A DNA stretch of 64,000 bases from Oscillospiraceae bacterium (GCA_017545325.1 JAFWOX010000128.1:1-64000), one strand, 5' to 3'. Shown: positions 24,003 to 32,414, counted from the stretch's first letter. A program made the numbers and translations. The notes: generated by a model from the letters alone, not told the origin.

Positions 24003-24989
24003 TCAGGTCTTCCCCGCGTAATCCGGATTCAGGATATGGGGGCTCCCCTTCCCGGCGAAGAAATCGGCGCAGATATCCAGGGCCATGCGGTAGATGTTCC
24101 AGAGGGATTCCACGGTCTGGCTGGCCACATGGGGGGTGAGGACGCAGTTTTCCAGCCTCAGGAGGGGGGAATCCGCAGGGAGGGGCTCCCGGGCATACAC
24201 ATCCAGCCCCGCTCCCGCGAGCTTCCCCGCCTTCAGGGCTTCATAGAGGGCCTCTTCATCCAGGATGCTCCCCCGGGCGGTGTTCACCAGCACCGCCGAG
24301 GGCTTCATGAGCCCCAGGAGACGGGCGTCCACCAGCTTATCGTTCTCCGGCCGGGCGGGGATATGGAGGCTCACGGCGTCGGACTGACGGAAAAGCTCTT
24401 CCAGGCTCACCGGTTCCACCCGCTCCGCCGCGGCTTCCTCCGGGGTCAGCCGGTGGTCGCATACCAATACGCGGCAGCCAAAACCGGTCACCAGCTGCCG
24501 GAGCTTTCGGCCGATGCTCCCGTAGCCCAGGATGCCCAGGGTGGCGCCGATGAGCTCATGGCCCACGTCCTTCGCCCAGACGCCGCTCGCTGTGCGGGTC
24601 TGGGCAAGCTTCATCCGCCGATTGCAGCTCAGCAGCAGGGTCAGGGCCATCTCCGCCACGGCGGCGGTATTGGCTCCGGTGGTGCGGGCCACGGCGATCC
24701 CCGCCCGGGAGGCGGCGGCCAGGTCCACCTTATCGTAGCCCACGCCGAAGCGCACCAGGAGCTTCGTGCTCTCCCGGATCCGGCTGAAGATGGGCTCCCC
24801 GTAGGGCTCCACATCGATGATCCCCGCATCCGCCCGGCGCAGCTCCTCCACCACCGCTTCCTCCGAAAAGGGCAGCTGGGGGACCCAGCGGTATTCCAGG
24901 TCCAGGCTTCCGGCATAGTCCCCCGCCCGGCGGTTCAGCTCCGTGAACAATTCGGACCGGTCTCCGAAGAAGGAAACGATCTTTCTCAT
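24003..24989 (-). CDS. D-2-hydroxyacid dehydrogenase (NAD-dependent, SerA/GyaR-like)
   Basis: A 328-residue enzyme of the D-isomer 2-hydroxyacid dehydrogenase family, which interconverts 2-hydroxy and 2-oxo acids. The NAD site is LGILGYGSIGRKLR with VCDHRL. Catalytic residues are Arg in LVNTARGSILDEEAL, Glu in LDVYAREPLP and His in LTPHVASQT. The start at 24989 (MRKIVSFFGDR) follows GGGAG and overlaps the stop of the amidohydrolase gene as ATGA, so translation is coupled. In this operon it may oxidise or reduce a sugar-derived or glycolate/glycerate-like acid. Phosphoglycerate dehydrogenase is less likely because there is no regulatory C-terminal domain and no serine genes nearby. Confidence 0.88.
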   Translation of the reverse strand: MRKIVSFFGDRSELFTELNRRAGDYAGSLDLEYRWVPQLPFSEEAVVEELRRADAGIIDVEPYGEPIFSRIRESTKLLVRFGVGYDKVDLAAASRAGIAVARTTGANTAAVAEMALTLLLSCNRRMKLAQTRTASGVWAKDVGHELIGATLGILGYGSIGRKLRQLVTGFGCRVLVCDHRLTPEEAAAERVEPVSLEELFRQSDAVSLHIPARPENDKLVDARLLGLMKPSAVLVNTARGSILDEEALYEALKAGKLAGAGLDVYAREPLPADSPLLRLENCVLTPHVASQTVESLWNIYRMALDICADFFAGKGSPHILNPDYAGKT

Positions 24990-25915
24990 GCTTCTCCCTT
25001 TCCCGCCGGGAGGGCGTAAGCCTCCGGCGCATTCCGGCTGAACAGGGCTTCCCGCTCCGCCGGGGTCAGCTCCGCCCGGCGGAACATTTCGATCAGCTGG
25101 GGATAGGCGGCGGCGCACAGTGTGCCGGGGATATCCGAGCCCCAGATCAGCTTCCGGATCCCCACCCGATCCCGTGCCCGGCCCAGGAGCTCCAGGGCCG
25201 AGGGATAGGGCCAGCCCTCCTCCCCGAAGAAATCCGGCATGGCGCTCACATCCAGCCAGCAGTTGGGCAGCCCGGCCAGGTCCGCCATCCGCTCCCACTT
25301 CTCCCGGCTCTCCAAGCTGTCCAGGGGCCGGGGATAGGCCAGGTGGCAGAGGACAAAGCGGGTCCGGGGGCAGGCCTCCAGCGCGGCGCGCAGCGCCTCC
25401 GGATCATATACGGCATAGTCCGTGGGCGCCGGATCGATGGTGACGGTGAGCCCCATCTCCCCTGCCCGGGCGAACAGGGCCAGCATCCGGCTGTCCGTAT
25501 ACCGCAGACCGGGATACATGGTCTTTTCCGTCAGGGAGCGCATCTCCAGCTTCACGCTCCGGAGCCCCCGGCCATACCAGTATTCCATCTCCTCCCGCCA
25601 GCTCTCCCGGGGCTCCAGGAGCATGGCTCCGCTGAGCCGGTCCGGATACCGTTCCACCGCCCGGGCCGTCTCCTCGTTCTGGGGAGAGAGGGGGGTCTGC
25701 TGGATGACCGCCGCCTCCACCCCATTGGCGTCCATCAGGGCGATGAGCCCCTCCGCCGAAAAGCAGCTGTCCGTCAGATAGGGGGGCATGGCGGGAAAGC
25801 CGCCCTCCGACGTCCGCCGCCAGCCGTTTCGTTCCAGGCGGCTCCCCAGGCGTTCCTCCCCCCTGCCCAGGGCGGAGGGAGGAGAAAGATGGACATGGGC
25901 GTCGATGATCCTCAA
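24986..25915 (-). CDS. Amidohydrolase-2 family TIM-barrel hydrolase or decarboxylase
   Basis: A 309-residue metal-dependent barrel. The N-terminal H-x-H metal motif is IIDAHVHLSPP; a further metal His lies in FVLCHLAYPRPL and the catalytic/metal Asp in LIWGSDIPGT. Family members cleave lactones (sugar lactonases), decarboxylate aromatic acids or hydrolyse dicarboxylic lactones. Nothing in the sequence fixes the substrate. It begins 2 bp after the stop of the lyase gene and overlaps the dehydrogenase gene by 4 bp. In this operon a lactonase acting on an oxidised sugar is the simplest reading, but it is inference. Confidence 0.83.
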   Translation of the reverse strand: MRIIDAHVHLSPPSALGRGEERLGSRLERNGWRRTSEGGFPAMPPYLTDSCFSAEGLIALMDANGVEAAVIQQTPLSPQNEETARAVERYPDRLSGAMLLEPRESWREEMEYWYGRGLRSVKLEMRSLTEKTMYPGLRYTDSRMLALFARAGEMGLTVTIDPAPTDYAVYDPEALRAALEACPRTRFVLCHLAYPRPLDSLESREKWERMADLAGLPNCWLDVSAMPDFFGEEGWPYPSALELLGRARDRVGIRKLIWGSDIPGTLCAAAYPQLIEMFRRAELTPAEREALFSRNAPEAYALPAGKGEA

Positions 25916-25917
25916 GC

Positions 25918-26901
25918 TCAGAGCCGCTCCTTTACATCCGGGCGGACAAAGCCCTCGGGATAATCCTCCACCTTATGCCCCACGATGGTGTATTCCTTGT
26001 CTCCGCTGGTGTATTGGTTCTCCAGCTTCATGTAGGCCTGGGGGTCGAACATGCCGGAGGCGGAGAAGCTCTCCATGCCGGTGGCGGGGGCGGTGGAGAA
26101 GGTATAGGTCACGTCCTGGTTCCTGTAGTTCTGCAGCCCGTGCTCCAGCATGCCCTCCATGGCGGCCTTCAGGGTATAATGGGTGCTGCACATGACGAAG
26201 CCCAGCTCCGTCAGCTCCGCCATGGTGACGGAGGGCCTGTATTTCCCGTCCGGTCCCTTCTCCGCCCGCACGTCCGCGAAGATCTTGGGTCCGGTGACCC
26301 GCTTCGCCATCTCCCTGGCCTGCTCCAGGTTGATGATGGCCACCATCATGGCGATGACATACTGCCCCCGGGCGGCGCCGATATCGATGGCTTCCTGGAG
26401 GCGCTCGCAGCCCTCCCTCATCTCCTCCGGATCGAAGGGGTCCGCGTTGCTGCGGGCGATGAGAAGGCAGTCCGTCCCCTCCAGGGCGTCCAGGGCGGCC
26501 CGCACTTTGGCCAGGTATTTCTCCCGGGGCAGGAGCCGGGTGCTCTCCTCCATATCCGCCGAGTCCTCCAGCTGGATGGCCGCGGCCCCGGCCTTGCTCA
26601 GCCGCCGGGCGGAGCGGTAAACCGCCAGGGGGCCGCCGAAGCCGTCCTCGATATCCGCGATCAGGGGGATGGAGCTGGTCTGGGATACCCGGCTCACCAC
26701 CCACTCCAGATCCGTCAGGCCGGTGAACCCGTAATCGATCACCCCGTTCATGGCGATGGAGGTCTCTCCCCCGCTGAGCAGACTCACGGGGAAGCCGCAC
26801 ATCTCCACCGCATGGTTGGAGGCGCAGTCATACACGCAGGGCACCAGGAAGCAGCCCTTGCTCTCCTCCAAGATCTGTTTGAGCGTCTTTTTGCTGGACA
26901 T
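25918..26901 (-). CDS. Isocitrate lyase/PEP mutase superfamily protein, atypical active-site loop
   Basis: A 327-residue alpha/beta barrel of the PEP mutase/isocitrate lyase superfamily. Recognisable parts are FLVPCVYDCASNHAVEM (N-terminal), PLIADIEDGFGG (metal-binding DxEDGFG), AAIQLEDSA and LLIARSNADPF. The gating loop that in lyases carries K-K-C-G-H is replaced by ADMEESTRLLPREKY, so the usual catalytic Cys is missing. It is therefore not a standard isocitrate or methylisocitrate lyase; oxaloacetate decarboxylase-like, phosphonate-related or other C-C lyase chemistry is possible. It is first in the leftward operon, with its own promoter, and is divergent from glycyl radical enzyme B. Confidence 0.85.
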   Translation of the reverse strand: MSSKKTLKQILEESKGCFLVPCVYDCASNHAVEMCGFPVSLLSGGETSIAMNGVIDYGFTGLTDLEWVVSRVSQTSSIPLIADIEDGFGGPLAVYRSARRLSKAGAAAIQLEDSADMEESTRLLPREKYLAKVRAALDALEGTDCLLIARSNADPFDPEEMREGCERLQEAIDIGAARGQYVIAMMVAIINLEQAREMAKRVTGPKIFADVRAEKGPDGKYRPSVTMAELTELGFVMCSTHYTLKAAMEGMLEHGLQNYRNQDVTYTFSTAPATGMESFSASGMFDPQAYMKLENQYTSGDKEYTIVGHKVEDYPEGFVRPDVKERL

Positions 26902-26931
26902 ATCATGATCCTCCCATCATTCGTTGCAGAC

Positions 26932-26960
26932 AGTGTATCACAGTTTTCCCCCCGGAACAA
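26932..26960 (-). promoter_or_regulatory. Promoter of the lyase-amidohydrolase-dehydrogenase-kinase operon
   Basis: Minus strand TTGTTC (26955-26960), 17-bp spacer ending in TGTGA, TACACT (26932-26937). Confidence 0.6.
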
Positions 26961-26975
26961 CACCGTGACGGCGGC

Positions 26976-27004
26976 TTGCTTTTTCCTCCGGATTGCCCTA
27001 CAAT
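26976..27004 (+). promoter_or_regulatory. Promoter of glycyl radical enzyme B
   Basis: TTGCTT (26976-26981), 17-bp spacer, TACAAT (26999-27004). It is 16 bp from the divergent operon's -35 box, so one regulator could act on both. Confidence 0.65.
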
Positions 27005-27022
27005 GGAGGAAACAGGAATATG

Positions 27023-27076
27023 CGCCCTTCGGGCGTCGGCTGCTCCGGTGCGGGTCGGTTTCCCGCAGGCGGAGCC
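27023..27076 (+). promoter_or_regulatory. Structured leader of glycyl radical enzyme B
   Basis: Two hairpins fill the short leader. CGCCC-TTC-GGGCG (27023-27035) is followed by GGC/GCC, TCCG/CGGA and TGCGGG/CCCGCA nested pairs with a 7-nt loop (27038-27076). The ribosome site CGGAGG is 5 bp further on. It could be a regulatory leader or simply GC-rich folding; it matches no riboswitch I know. Confidence 0.4.
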
Positions 27077-27094
27077 GGAACGGAGGTAAATCCT

Positions 27095-29542
27095 ATGTAT
27101 CAGTTTCGTCCCGTTACCCCCCGGATGCGGGTCATGCACGAGCGCACCCGGGAACGCATCTTCCATGTGGATGCGGAGCGCTCTCTCATCGTCACCCGGG
27201 CGGCCCAGAAGTATGAGAGCGTGGTGCCCACCATCAAAAATGCCCTGATCTTCAAGGCCATGTGCGAGGAAATGACCACCCGGGTGGAGGACCACGAGAT
27301 CCTGGTGGCCAACAACAGCAAGTATTTCTGCGGCTGCCGCTTCGACCCCAGGTGGGGCGGCGGGGACATGTACGTCGGCCTGGTGGAAAACGGCACCTGG
27401 AAGCTGGGGGAGGACGGGCTCTACCATAACCCGCCCACGGACGAGCTCCGGCTGGTGATGAGCCCCCAGGAGATGGCGGACCTGAAAAGCGTCAGCGGCT
27501 ACTGGAAGGGCCGCACCATCGGGGATATGGCCATGGCCTGGCAGCCGGAGGGCTACGATGAGCTGAACCGGCTGGGGGTCCGCTCCTTCGGGGCCAACAT
27601 GCCCATCGTGATGATGCCCGCGGGCCACTCCACCCCCGGCTATACCAAGGTCCTCAGCCTGGGCTACGCCGCCCTGAAAAAGCAGGCCCGGGACTGGATG
27701 GACGCCCACCGGAACAACCTCATGGGGGAGGACGTGGAGAAATACATGTTCTATAACTCCGTGGAGATCGTCTGCGACGGGGCCATCACCCTCCTGAAGC
27801 GCTACGGCCAGACCTGCTACGACGCGGCGGAGAAATGCGCCGACCCGGTGCGGAAGAAGGAGCTCCGGCGCATGGGGGACGACCTCACCTGGATCTCCGA
27901 GAATCCGGTGCAGACCTTCTCCCAGGCCTGCCAGGCAACCCTGCTGTACGAGAACATGATCGCCATGTCCGGGGTGGGAGATATCGGCTCCTTCGGCCGC
28001 TTCGACCAGTACACCTGGCCCTACCTGAAGGCGGATCTGGAGGCGGGACGGATCACCATGGACGAGGCCCAGGAGATCACCGACTGCTTCTTCATGAAGA
28101 TCAACAGCTTCTATAATGGCGGCGTAGGTCCCCTCACCGTCATCATCGGCATCGGCAACACCTACCTCCATACCACCGTGGGAGGCGTGGACCCGGATAC
28201 CGGGGAGGACGCCACCAACCCCGTCACCTACATGACCCTGGAGACCCTGGGCCGCCTCAGCCTCCACGATCCCACCATCTCCCTGCGGATCAACAAGAAT
28301 ACCCCGGAGAAGCTCTGGGAATGCGCCATCGAGGTGAACAAGCTGGTGGGCGGCCTGCCTCTGTTCCAGAACGACGAGGTCATCATCCCCTGGGCCATGA
28401 AGCAGCTGGGCTTCTCCCTCCGGGACGCCCGGGATTACGCCCTCATCGGCTGCCAGGAGATCACCGGCTCCGGCAACGACTACGCCGCGGGCAACGGCAC
28501 CACCCCCCCGGAGGCCTACACCCAGTACAGCACCATCCTGGATATGGCCCTGAACGACGGGAAAAACCCCTTCAACGGGGAACAGAGCAGCCTCCACACG
28601 GGCTATCTCTATGAGATGCAGTCCCTGGATGAGGTGAAGGAAGCCTGGAAGGCCATGGCCCGGTATGTGCTGAAGGCCCAGGTCTCCATCATGAATTATG
28701 TGGAATACCTGTTCATGTACCATGACCAGCATCCCATCCTCTCCATCAGCATGGAGGGATGCATGGAAAACGGGAAGGACATCGTCTGCGGCGGGGCGAA
28801 GTACAATTCCTTCGGCTGCACCGCCGTGGGCCTGGCCACGGTGGCGGACTCCCTCACCACCATCCGGTATATGTGCTTCGACAAGAAGCTCTGCACCACC
28901 CGGGAGCTCTATGACGCCTATATGGCCAACTGGGAAGGGTACGAGCCCCTGCGGCAGAAGATCCTCTCCACCGTGCCCCACTACGGCAACGCCGATCCCT
29001 ATGCGGACGAGCAGATGAAATGGGTGGTGGACGCCTACTACGATATCTGCACCGAGTGCTACAGCCGGCGCTGCAAGATCTTCAAGGGCGGCATGTACGG
29101 CGCCGCCAGCCATGTGGCCCAGGGCTACACCACCTGGGCGACCCCGGACGGACGCAAGGCGGGCACCCCCATCGCGGACGCCGCCTCCCCCGCCCAGGGG
29201 CGGGACTGCTGCGGTCCCACCTCCGTTCTCTCCTCTGCCCTGAGCTTTGAGCACGGGAAATTCATGAACGGCCTGGCCCTGAACATCCGCATCCATCCCT
29301 CCGCCCTGAACGGAGAGGAGGGGATCGCCAAGCTCCGGAACCTCACCCAGACCTATATGGACATGGGAGGCATGGAGGTGCAGTACAACATCGTCTCCTC
29401 CGAGACCATGCGGGCCGCCCAAAAGGATCCGGATACCTACCGGGATCTGGTGGTACGCATCGCGGGCTACTCCGCCTACTTCAACGAGCTCTCCCTGGAC
29501 TGCCAGAACGACCTGATCTCCCGGACGGAGAACAACTTCTGA
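27095..29542 (+). CDS. Glycyl radical enzyme B (unknown substrate, C-x-E type)
   Basis: An 815-residue paralogue of the enzyme at 11922, with the same length and start (MYQFRPVTPR). The radical site is RIAGYSAYF with Gly791; the thiyl Cys453 is in LIGCQEITGSGND. GRFDQY is near 301-306. As in A, the C-Q-E triplet puts it with the eliminase/dehydratase branch, not with pyruvate formate-lyase (C-C). The residues just after the Cys region differ from A (AAGNGTTPPEAY against PAPNGSAMGIN), which suggests a different substrate. The start at 27095 follows CGGAGG. It is divergent from the lyase/amidohydrolase/dehydrogenase/kinase operon. No activating enzyme is next to it. Function unknown. Confidence 0.92.
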   Translation: MYQFRPVTPRMRVMHERTRERIFHVDAERSLIVTRAAQKYESVVPTIKNALIFKAMCEEMTTRVEDHEILVANNSKYFCGCRFDPRWGGGDMYVGLVENGTWKLGEDGLYHNPPTDELRLVMSPQEMADLKSVSGYWKGRTIGDMAMAWQPEGYDELNRLGVRSFGANMPIVMMPAGHSTPGYTKVLSLGYAALKKQARDWMDAHRNNLMGEDVEKYMFYNSVEIVCDGAITLLKRYGQTCYDAAEKCADPVRKKELRRMGDDLTWISENPVQTFSQACQATLLYENMIAMSGVGDIGSFGRFDQYTWPYLKADLEAGRITMDEAQEITDCFFMKINSFYNGGVGPLTVIIGIGNTYLHTTVGGVDPDTGEDATNPVTYMTLETLGRLSLHDPTISLRINKNTPEKLWECAIEVNKLVGGLPLFQNDEVIIPWAMKQLGFSLRDARDYALIGCQEITGSGNDYAAGNGTTPPEAYTQYSTILDMALNDGKNPFNGEQSSLHTGYLYEMQSLDEVKEAWKAMARYVLKAQVSIMNYVEYLFMYHDQHPILSISMEGCMENGKDIVCGGAKYNSFGCTAVGLATVADSLTTIRYMCFDKKLCTTRELYDAYMANWEGYEPLRQKILSTVPHYGNADPYADEQMKWVVDAYYDICTECYSRRCKIFKGGMYGAASHVAQGYTTWATPDGRKAGTPIADAASPAQGRDCCGPTSVLSSALSFEHGKFMNGLALNIRIHPSALNGEEGIAKLRNLTQTYMDMGGMEVQYNIVSSETMRAAQKDPDTYRDLVVRIAGYSAYFNELSLDCQNDLISRTENNF

Positions 29543-29549
29543 GGCCCTT

Positions 29550-29590
29550 CGCCCCGGATCCGCCTCAGCGGATCCGGGGCGAGTCGGTTT
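29550..29590 (+). terminator. Terminator of glycyl radical enzyme B
   Basis: Perfect 14-bp stem (CGCCCCGGATCCGC / GCGGATCCGGGGCG) with loop CTCA, then GTCGGTTTT. Confidence 0.85.
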
Positions 29591-29648
29591 TGCTATTGAC
29601 GGGAGTGGTATACTAGAGAAAACACTCCTGATTTCGGAGGCAAACGCC

Positions 29649-30632
29649 ATGGAAGCGAAGCCGATCCTGTGGATCGTCATCCCCTGCTATAACGAAGAGG
29701 CGGTGCTGCCCATCACCGCGCCTATGTTCCTGCAGAAGCTGGAGGACCTGAGCAGCGCCGGGAGGATCAGCGCCCGGAGCCGCATCCTGTTTGTGAACGA
29801 CGGCTCAAAGGACCGGACCTGGGCCATCATCCGGGAGCTGGCGGAAAAGGACGAGCGCTTCCTGGGCATCAGCCAGAGCCGGAACCGGGGCCACCAGAAC
29901 GCGGTGCTGGCGGGCCTTATGGAAGCCCGGGACAAATGCGATATCACCATCTCCATCGACTGCGACGGCCAGGATGACATAAACGCCATGGACGCCATGG
30001 TAGAGGCCTACCTGGGGGGCAGCGAGGTGGTGTACGGCGTCCGGTCCAGACGGGATACGGATACCTGGTTCAAGCGCTTCACGGCGGAGAGCTTCTATAA
30101 GCTCCTGGCTGCCATGGGGGCGGAGGTTGTGTTCAACCATGCGGACTACCGCCTGGTGAGCAGCCTGGTGCTGAACCATTTCGCGGACTACGAAGAGGTG
30201 AACATCTTCCTCCGGGGCATGTTCCCTCTGGTGGGCTTCCCCAGCAGCAGCGTGTACTACGACCGGGCGGAGCGCCTGGCCGGGGAGAGCCATTATCCCT
30301 TGAAGAAGATGCTGGCCCTGGCCTTCAACGGGATCACCAGCCTCTCCGTCAAGCCCATCTCCTTCATCACCGGCCTGGGAGCAGGGGTGAGCCTCCTGGG
30401 GCTGGTCATCGCCATCTGGGCCATCGTGGAGGCCATTCTGGGCAATACCGTGGCGGGCTGGACCTCCACCATCTGCGTCGTCTGCCTCCTGGGGGGCATC
30501 CAGCTCATCAGCCTGGGGGTCATCGGCCAGTATGTGGGCAAAACCTACCTGGAATCCAAGCGCCGGCCGCGATATATCATCAGCGAGCGGACCTGGGAAA
30601 AGCCGGGAAGGCACTGGATCGAACAGAAATGA
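29649..30632 (+). CDS. Polyprenyl-phosphate glycosyltransferase, GT2 family (GtrB/DPM1-like)
   Basis: 327 residues. The GT2 catalytic domain has IVIPCYNEEAVLP, LFVNDGSKDRTW, SRNRGHQNAVLAGL and the metal-binding ISIDCDGQDD. Two C-terminal hydrophobic helices (about 240-262 and 275-298) anchor it in the membrane, followed by a basic tail with YVGKTYLESKRRPRY, the standard GtrB/ArnC/CsbB layout. These enzymes charge undecaprenyl phosphate with a sugar for envelope glycosylation. The start follows GGAGGCAAACGCC. It has a TATACT box close upstream but no clear -35, and is separated from glycyl radical enzyme B by a strong terminator, so it is probably unrelated to the catabolic block. Confidence 0.9.
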   Translation: MEAKPILWIVIPCYNEEAVLPITAPMFLQKLEDLSSAGRISARSRILFVNDGSKDRTWAIIRELAEKDERFLGISQSRNRGHQNAVLAGLMEARDKCDITISIDCDGQDDINAMDAMVEAYLGGSEVVYGVRSRRDTDTWFKRFTAESFYKLLAAMGAEVVFNHADYRLVSSLVLNHFADYEEVNIFLRGMFPLVGFPSSSVYYDRAERLAGESHYPLKKMLALAFNGITSLSVKPISFITGLGAGVSLLGLVIAIWAIVEAILGNTVAGWTSTICVVCLLGGIQLISLGVIGQYVGKTYLESKRRPRYIISERTWEKPGRHWIEQK

Positions 30633-30637
30633 AAATT

Positions 30638-30672
30638 ACCGGAGGCCGCATAACACGGCCTCCGGTTTGTTT
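30638..30672. terminator. Bidirectional terminator
   Basis: 11-bp stem ACCGGAGGCCG / CGGCCTCCGGT with loop CATAACA, TTTGTTT on the plus side and AATTTTC on the minus side, between convergent genes. Confidence 0.85.
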
Positions 30673-31424
30673 CACGGGTTCTTCATTTTTTCTTCCAGGT
30701 CCTTCAAAATGCCGCCGAACTCGGCGTAATAGGCCTCCTTCCCCGCGTGGCCGGGGAGCTCCAGGGGCATCTCCCCCAGATTCCCGATCACCGTGGGCAC
30801 CCACTGGTAGGGCACGGAGACCACCACCGTATCGGAGGGCCAGAGCTGCCGCCCATGGGGCCCATGGACGAAGGCGGGCACCACGAAATTGATCTTCCCG
30901 GTCATATAGGGATACACCAGGAACCAGGAGCAGCCCATCACCGGGGTGCATTCGGAATGGTAGCCCTCCCCGGTGCTGTAGGTCGCCGCCCGGAGCACCG
31001 GCTCCAGCATCGCCGCCGGGCCGGTGAACACCAGCACATCCGGCGTCCTGTTCAGATACCGCCAGGGGATGAAGGACACATAGTTCACGGAGCCGCAGGG
31101 CAGCCGTTTGACGGAGTAATACAGCCGCGCATTGCAGCGGGCGGAGTCGAACACCCCCAACCGGGGGCCGATCTGCCCGCTCTCCGCCGAGGGGGGGAAG
31201 GAATCCATCCCCACCATGATCTTCCCCACGCAGTTTTCCGGATGATCCTTGGTGAAGCAGAAGGGCTCCCCCTTTTCCTGGGCATAGCGGAGGATCTCGC
31301 ACAGGGATTTATCCAGGCCCATCTCCAGCGGCGGGACGTCCTCCGGCCGGAACAGGTCGTAGTTCACCCCGATGGGAGGCAGGTCCAGGCCCAGCCTTTC
31401 GATCACGGAAAAATCCGGCTTCAT
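30672..31424 (-). CDS. DUF169 family protein
   Basis: A 250-residue cytosolic protein of the COG2043/DUF169 family, whose function is not established. Family features: LPPIGVNYD near the N-terminus, CEILRYAQEKGEPFCFTKDHPENCVGK with two cysteines, FDSARCNARLYYSVKRLP and VLVFTGPAAMLEPVLRAATYSTG. Several conserved cysteines suggest binding of a metal, corrinoid or Fe-S cofactor, but this is a guess. It follows the MoaF-like gene by 10 bp and is co-transcribed with it from a promoter divergent to a URO-D gene. The start follows the upstream gene closely with a weak GTGAGGGAA-type ribosome site. Confidence 0.8.
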   Translation of the reverse strand: MKPDFSVIERLGLDLPPIGVNYDLFRPEDVPPLEMGLDKSLCEILRYAQEKGEPFCFTKDHPENCVGKIMVGMDSFPPSAESGQIGPRLGVFDSARCNARLYYSVKRLPCGSVNYVSFIPWRYLNRTPDVLVFTGPAAMLEPVLRAATYSTGEGYHSECTPVMGCSWFLVYPYMTGKINFVVPAFVHGPHGRQLWPSDTVVVSVPYQWVPTVIGNLGEMPLELPGHAGKEAYYAEFGGILKDLEEKMKNP

Positions 31425-31434
31425 GGCGCTTCCC

Positions 31435-32313
31435 TCACATGTAATAGGCGCTCTTCATGTTCCGGAAGCGCTCGGGAAAAGGGATCTCGGTACCATAGGC
31501 CCCGAAGCAGTAGTTCTCCGGCTGCTGCTGGGCATTGGTGCCGAAGGACCGGCCCACGTCGTACATCCGCTGCAGATTCATGAGGAAGGCCAGGCTGTTG
31601 CCCCGGGTGTTGGGGCCGGTGAACTTCTCCAGGTTCTGCTCCGCGAAGGCGAAGACATAGATCCCCTCCTTGATGCGGATGTACAGGGCGGGCTCCGTGG
31701 GGTCCTTGTAGCCCCGGAAGGACTCGCCCATGGCTTTGGCGCTCTCTATTTCCTCCGGCGTGGGTTCATGGTCCGGCATGGGCATGGTGACATTGTAGTA
31801 CCGCTCGGAGGAGTACACATGCGCCACCCGGAAGCTGGGGGAATAGGTCCACAGGATCGCCCGGCCCACCAGATCCGTGGTATAGCCGTGGCGCTTTTCG
31901 TTCAGGGGCTGGCCGGGGATCTGCACCGCCCCGAAGTGGGCGTGGATCTCCACCAGGAAGGGGAGCTTGGGATTCATCCCCTGCCGGCCTTCGATCACGG
32001 TGACCAGGGCGTTTTCGTCATCCAGGATCAGGGTGAGGCCCAGCCGGGGCTGTACCCCGGGGATCTCCGCATTGATGAAATAGGTGTCTTCCTCCGCCTT
32101 GAGGCAGACGTATTCATCCGTCCGCTGCTCCTCCCCCAGCTTGCCCCAGGTGACGGTATCCCGGTCGAAATGCAGGGTATAGTCATAGCCGCTGTCCATG
32201 CATAGGGTCAGGTCCCGGCCCGCCAGCTCGAAGCACCGGGGCGGGCAGTACTGGCTCAGTCCCTCAAAGGTGGGCTGGCCGTTTTCCCCCATGACGATCT
32301 TTTCCTTTGGCAT
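31435..32313 (-). CDS. MoaF-like (calycin-fold) protein
   Basis: A 292-residue cytosolic protein resembling MoaF: an N-terminal lipocalin-like half (LAGRDLTLCMDSGYDYTLHF, then VTWGKLG, VCLKAEEDTYFINAEI, LTLILDDENALVTVIEG) and a C-terminal half opening with HGYTTDLVGRAILWTYSP, SFRVAHVYSSERYYN. MoaF was named for molybdenum cofactor genes but its reaction is not firmly known, and many homologues occur without such genes. Here no molybdenum genes are near; instead DUF169 follows and a URO-D protein is divergent. A small-molecule binding or isomerase-like role is possible. The start at 32313 follows GGAGGG; an upstream extension of 21 codons lacks a ribosome site. Confidence 0.6.
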   Translation of the reverse strand: MPKEKIVMGENGQPTFEGLSQYCPPRCFELAGRDLTLCMDSGYDYTLHFDRDTVTWGKLGEEQRTDEYVCLKAEEDTYFINAEIPGVQPRLGLTLILDDENALVTVIEGRQGMNPKLPFLVEIHAHFGAVQIPGQPLNEKRHGYTTDLVGRAILWTYSPSFRVAHVYSSERYYNVTMPMPDHEPTPEEIESAKAMGESFRGYKDPTEPALYIRIKEGIYVFAFAEQNLEKFTGPNTRGNSLAFLMNLQRMYDVGRSFGTNAQQQPENYCFGAYGTEIPFPERFRNMKSAYYM

Positions 32314-32349
32314 ATTTTCCCTCCTTTTTCGTTTTGCTTTACTGCTCAC

Positions 32350-32378
32350 ATTATACCGCCTGTCCCTTTGCGGCACAA
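32350..32378 (-). promoter_or_regulatory. Promoter of the MoaF-like/DUF169 operon
   Basis: Minus strand TTGTGC (32373-32378), 17-bp spacer, TATAAT (32350-32355). Confidence 0.7.
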
Positions 32379-32385
32379 GGGATTA

Positions 32386-32414
32386 TTGCAATTTCATGAA
32401 GAGCGGATTATACT
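32386..32414 (+). promoter_or_regulatory. Promoter of the URO-D gene at 32451
   Basis: TTGCAA (32386-32391), 17-bp spacer, TATACT (32409-32414). Its -35 is 7 bp from the -35 of the divergent MoaF-like promoter, so the two cannot easily be occupied at once. Confidence 0.7.
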
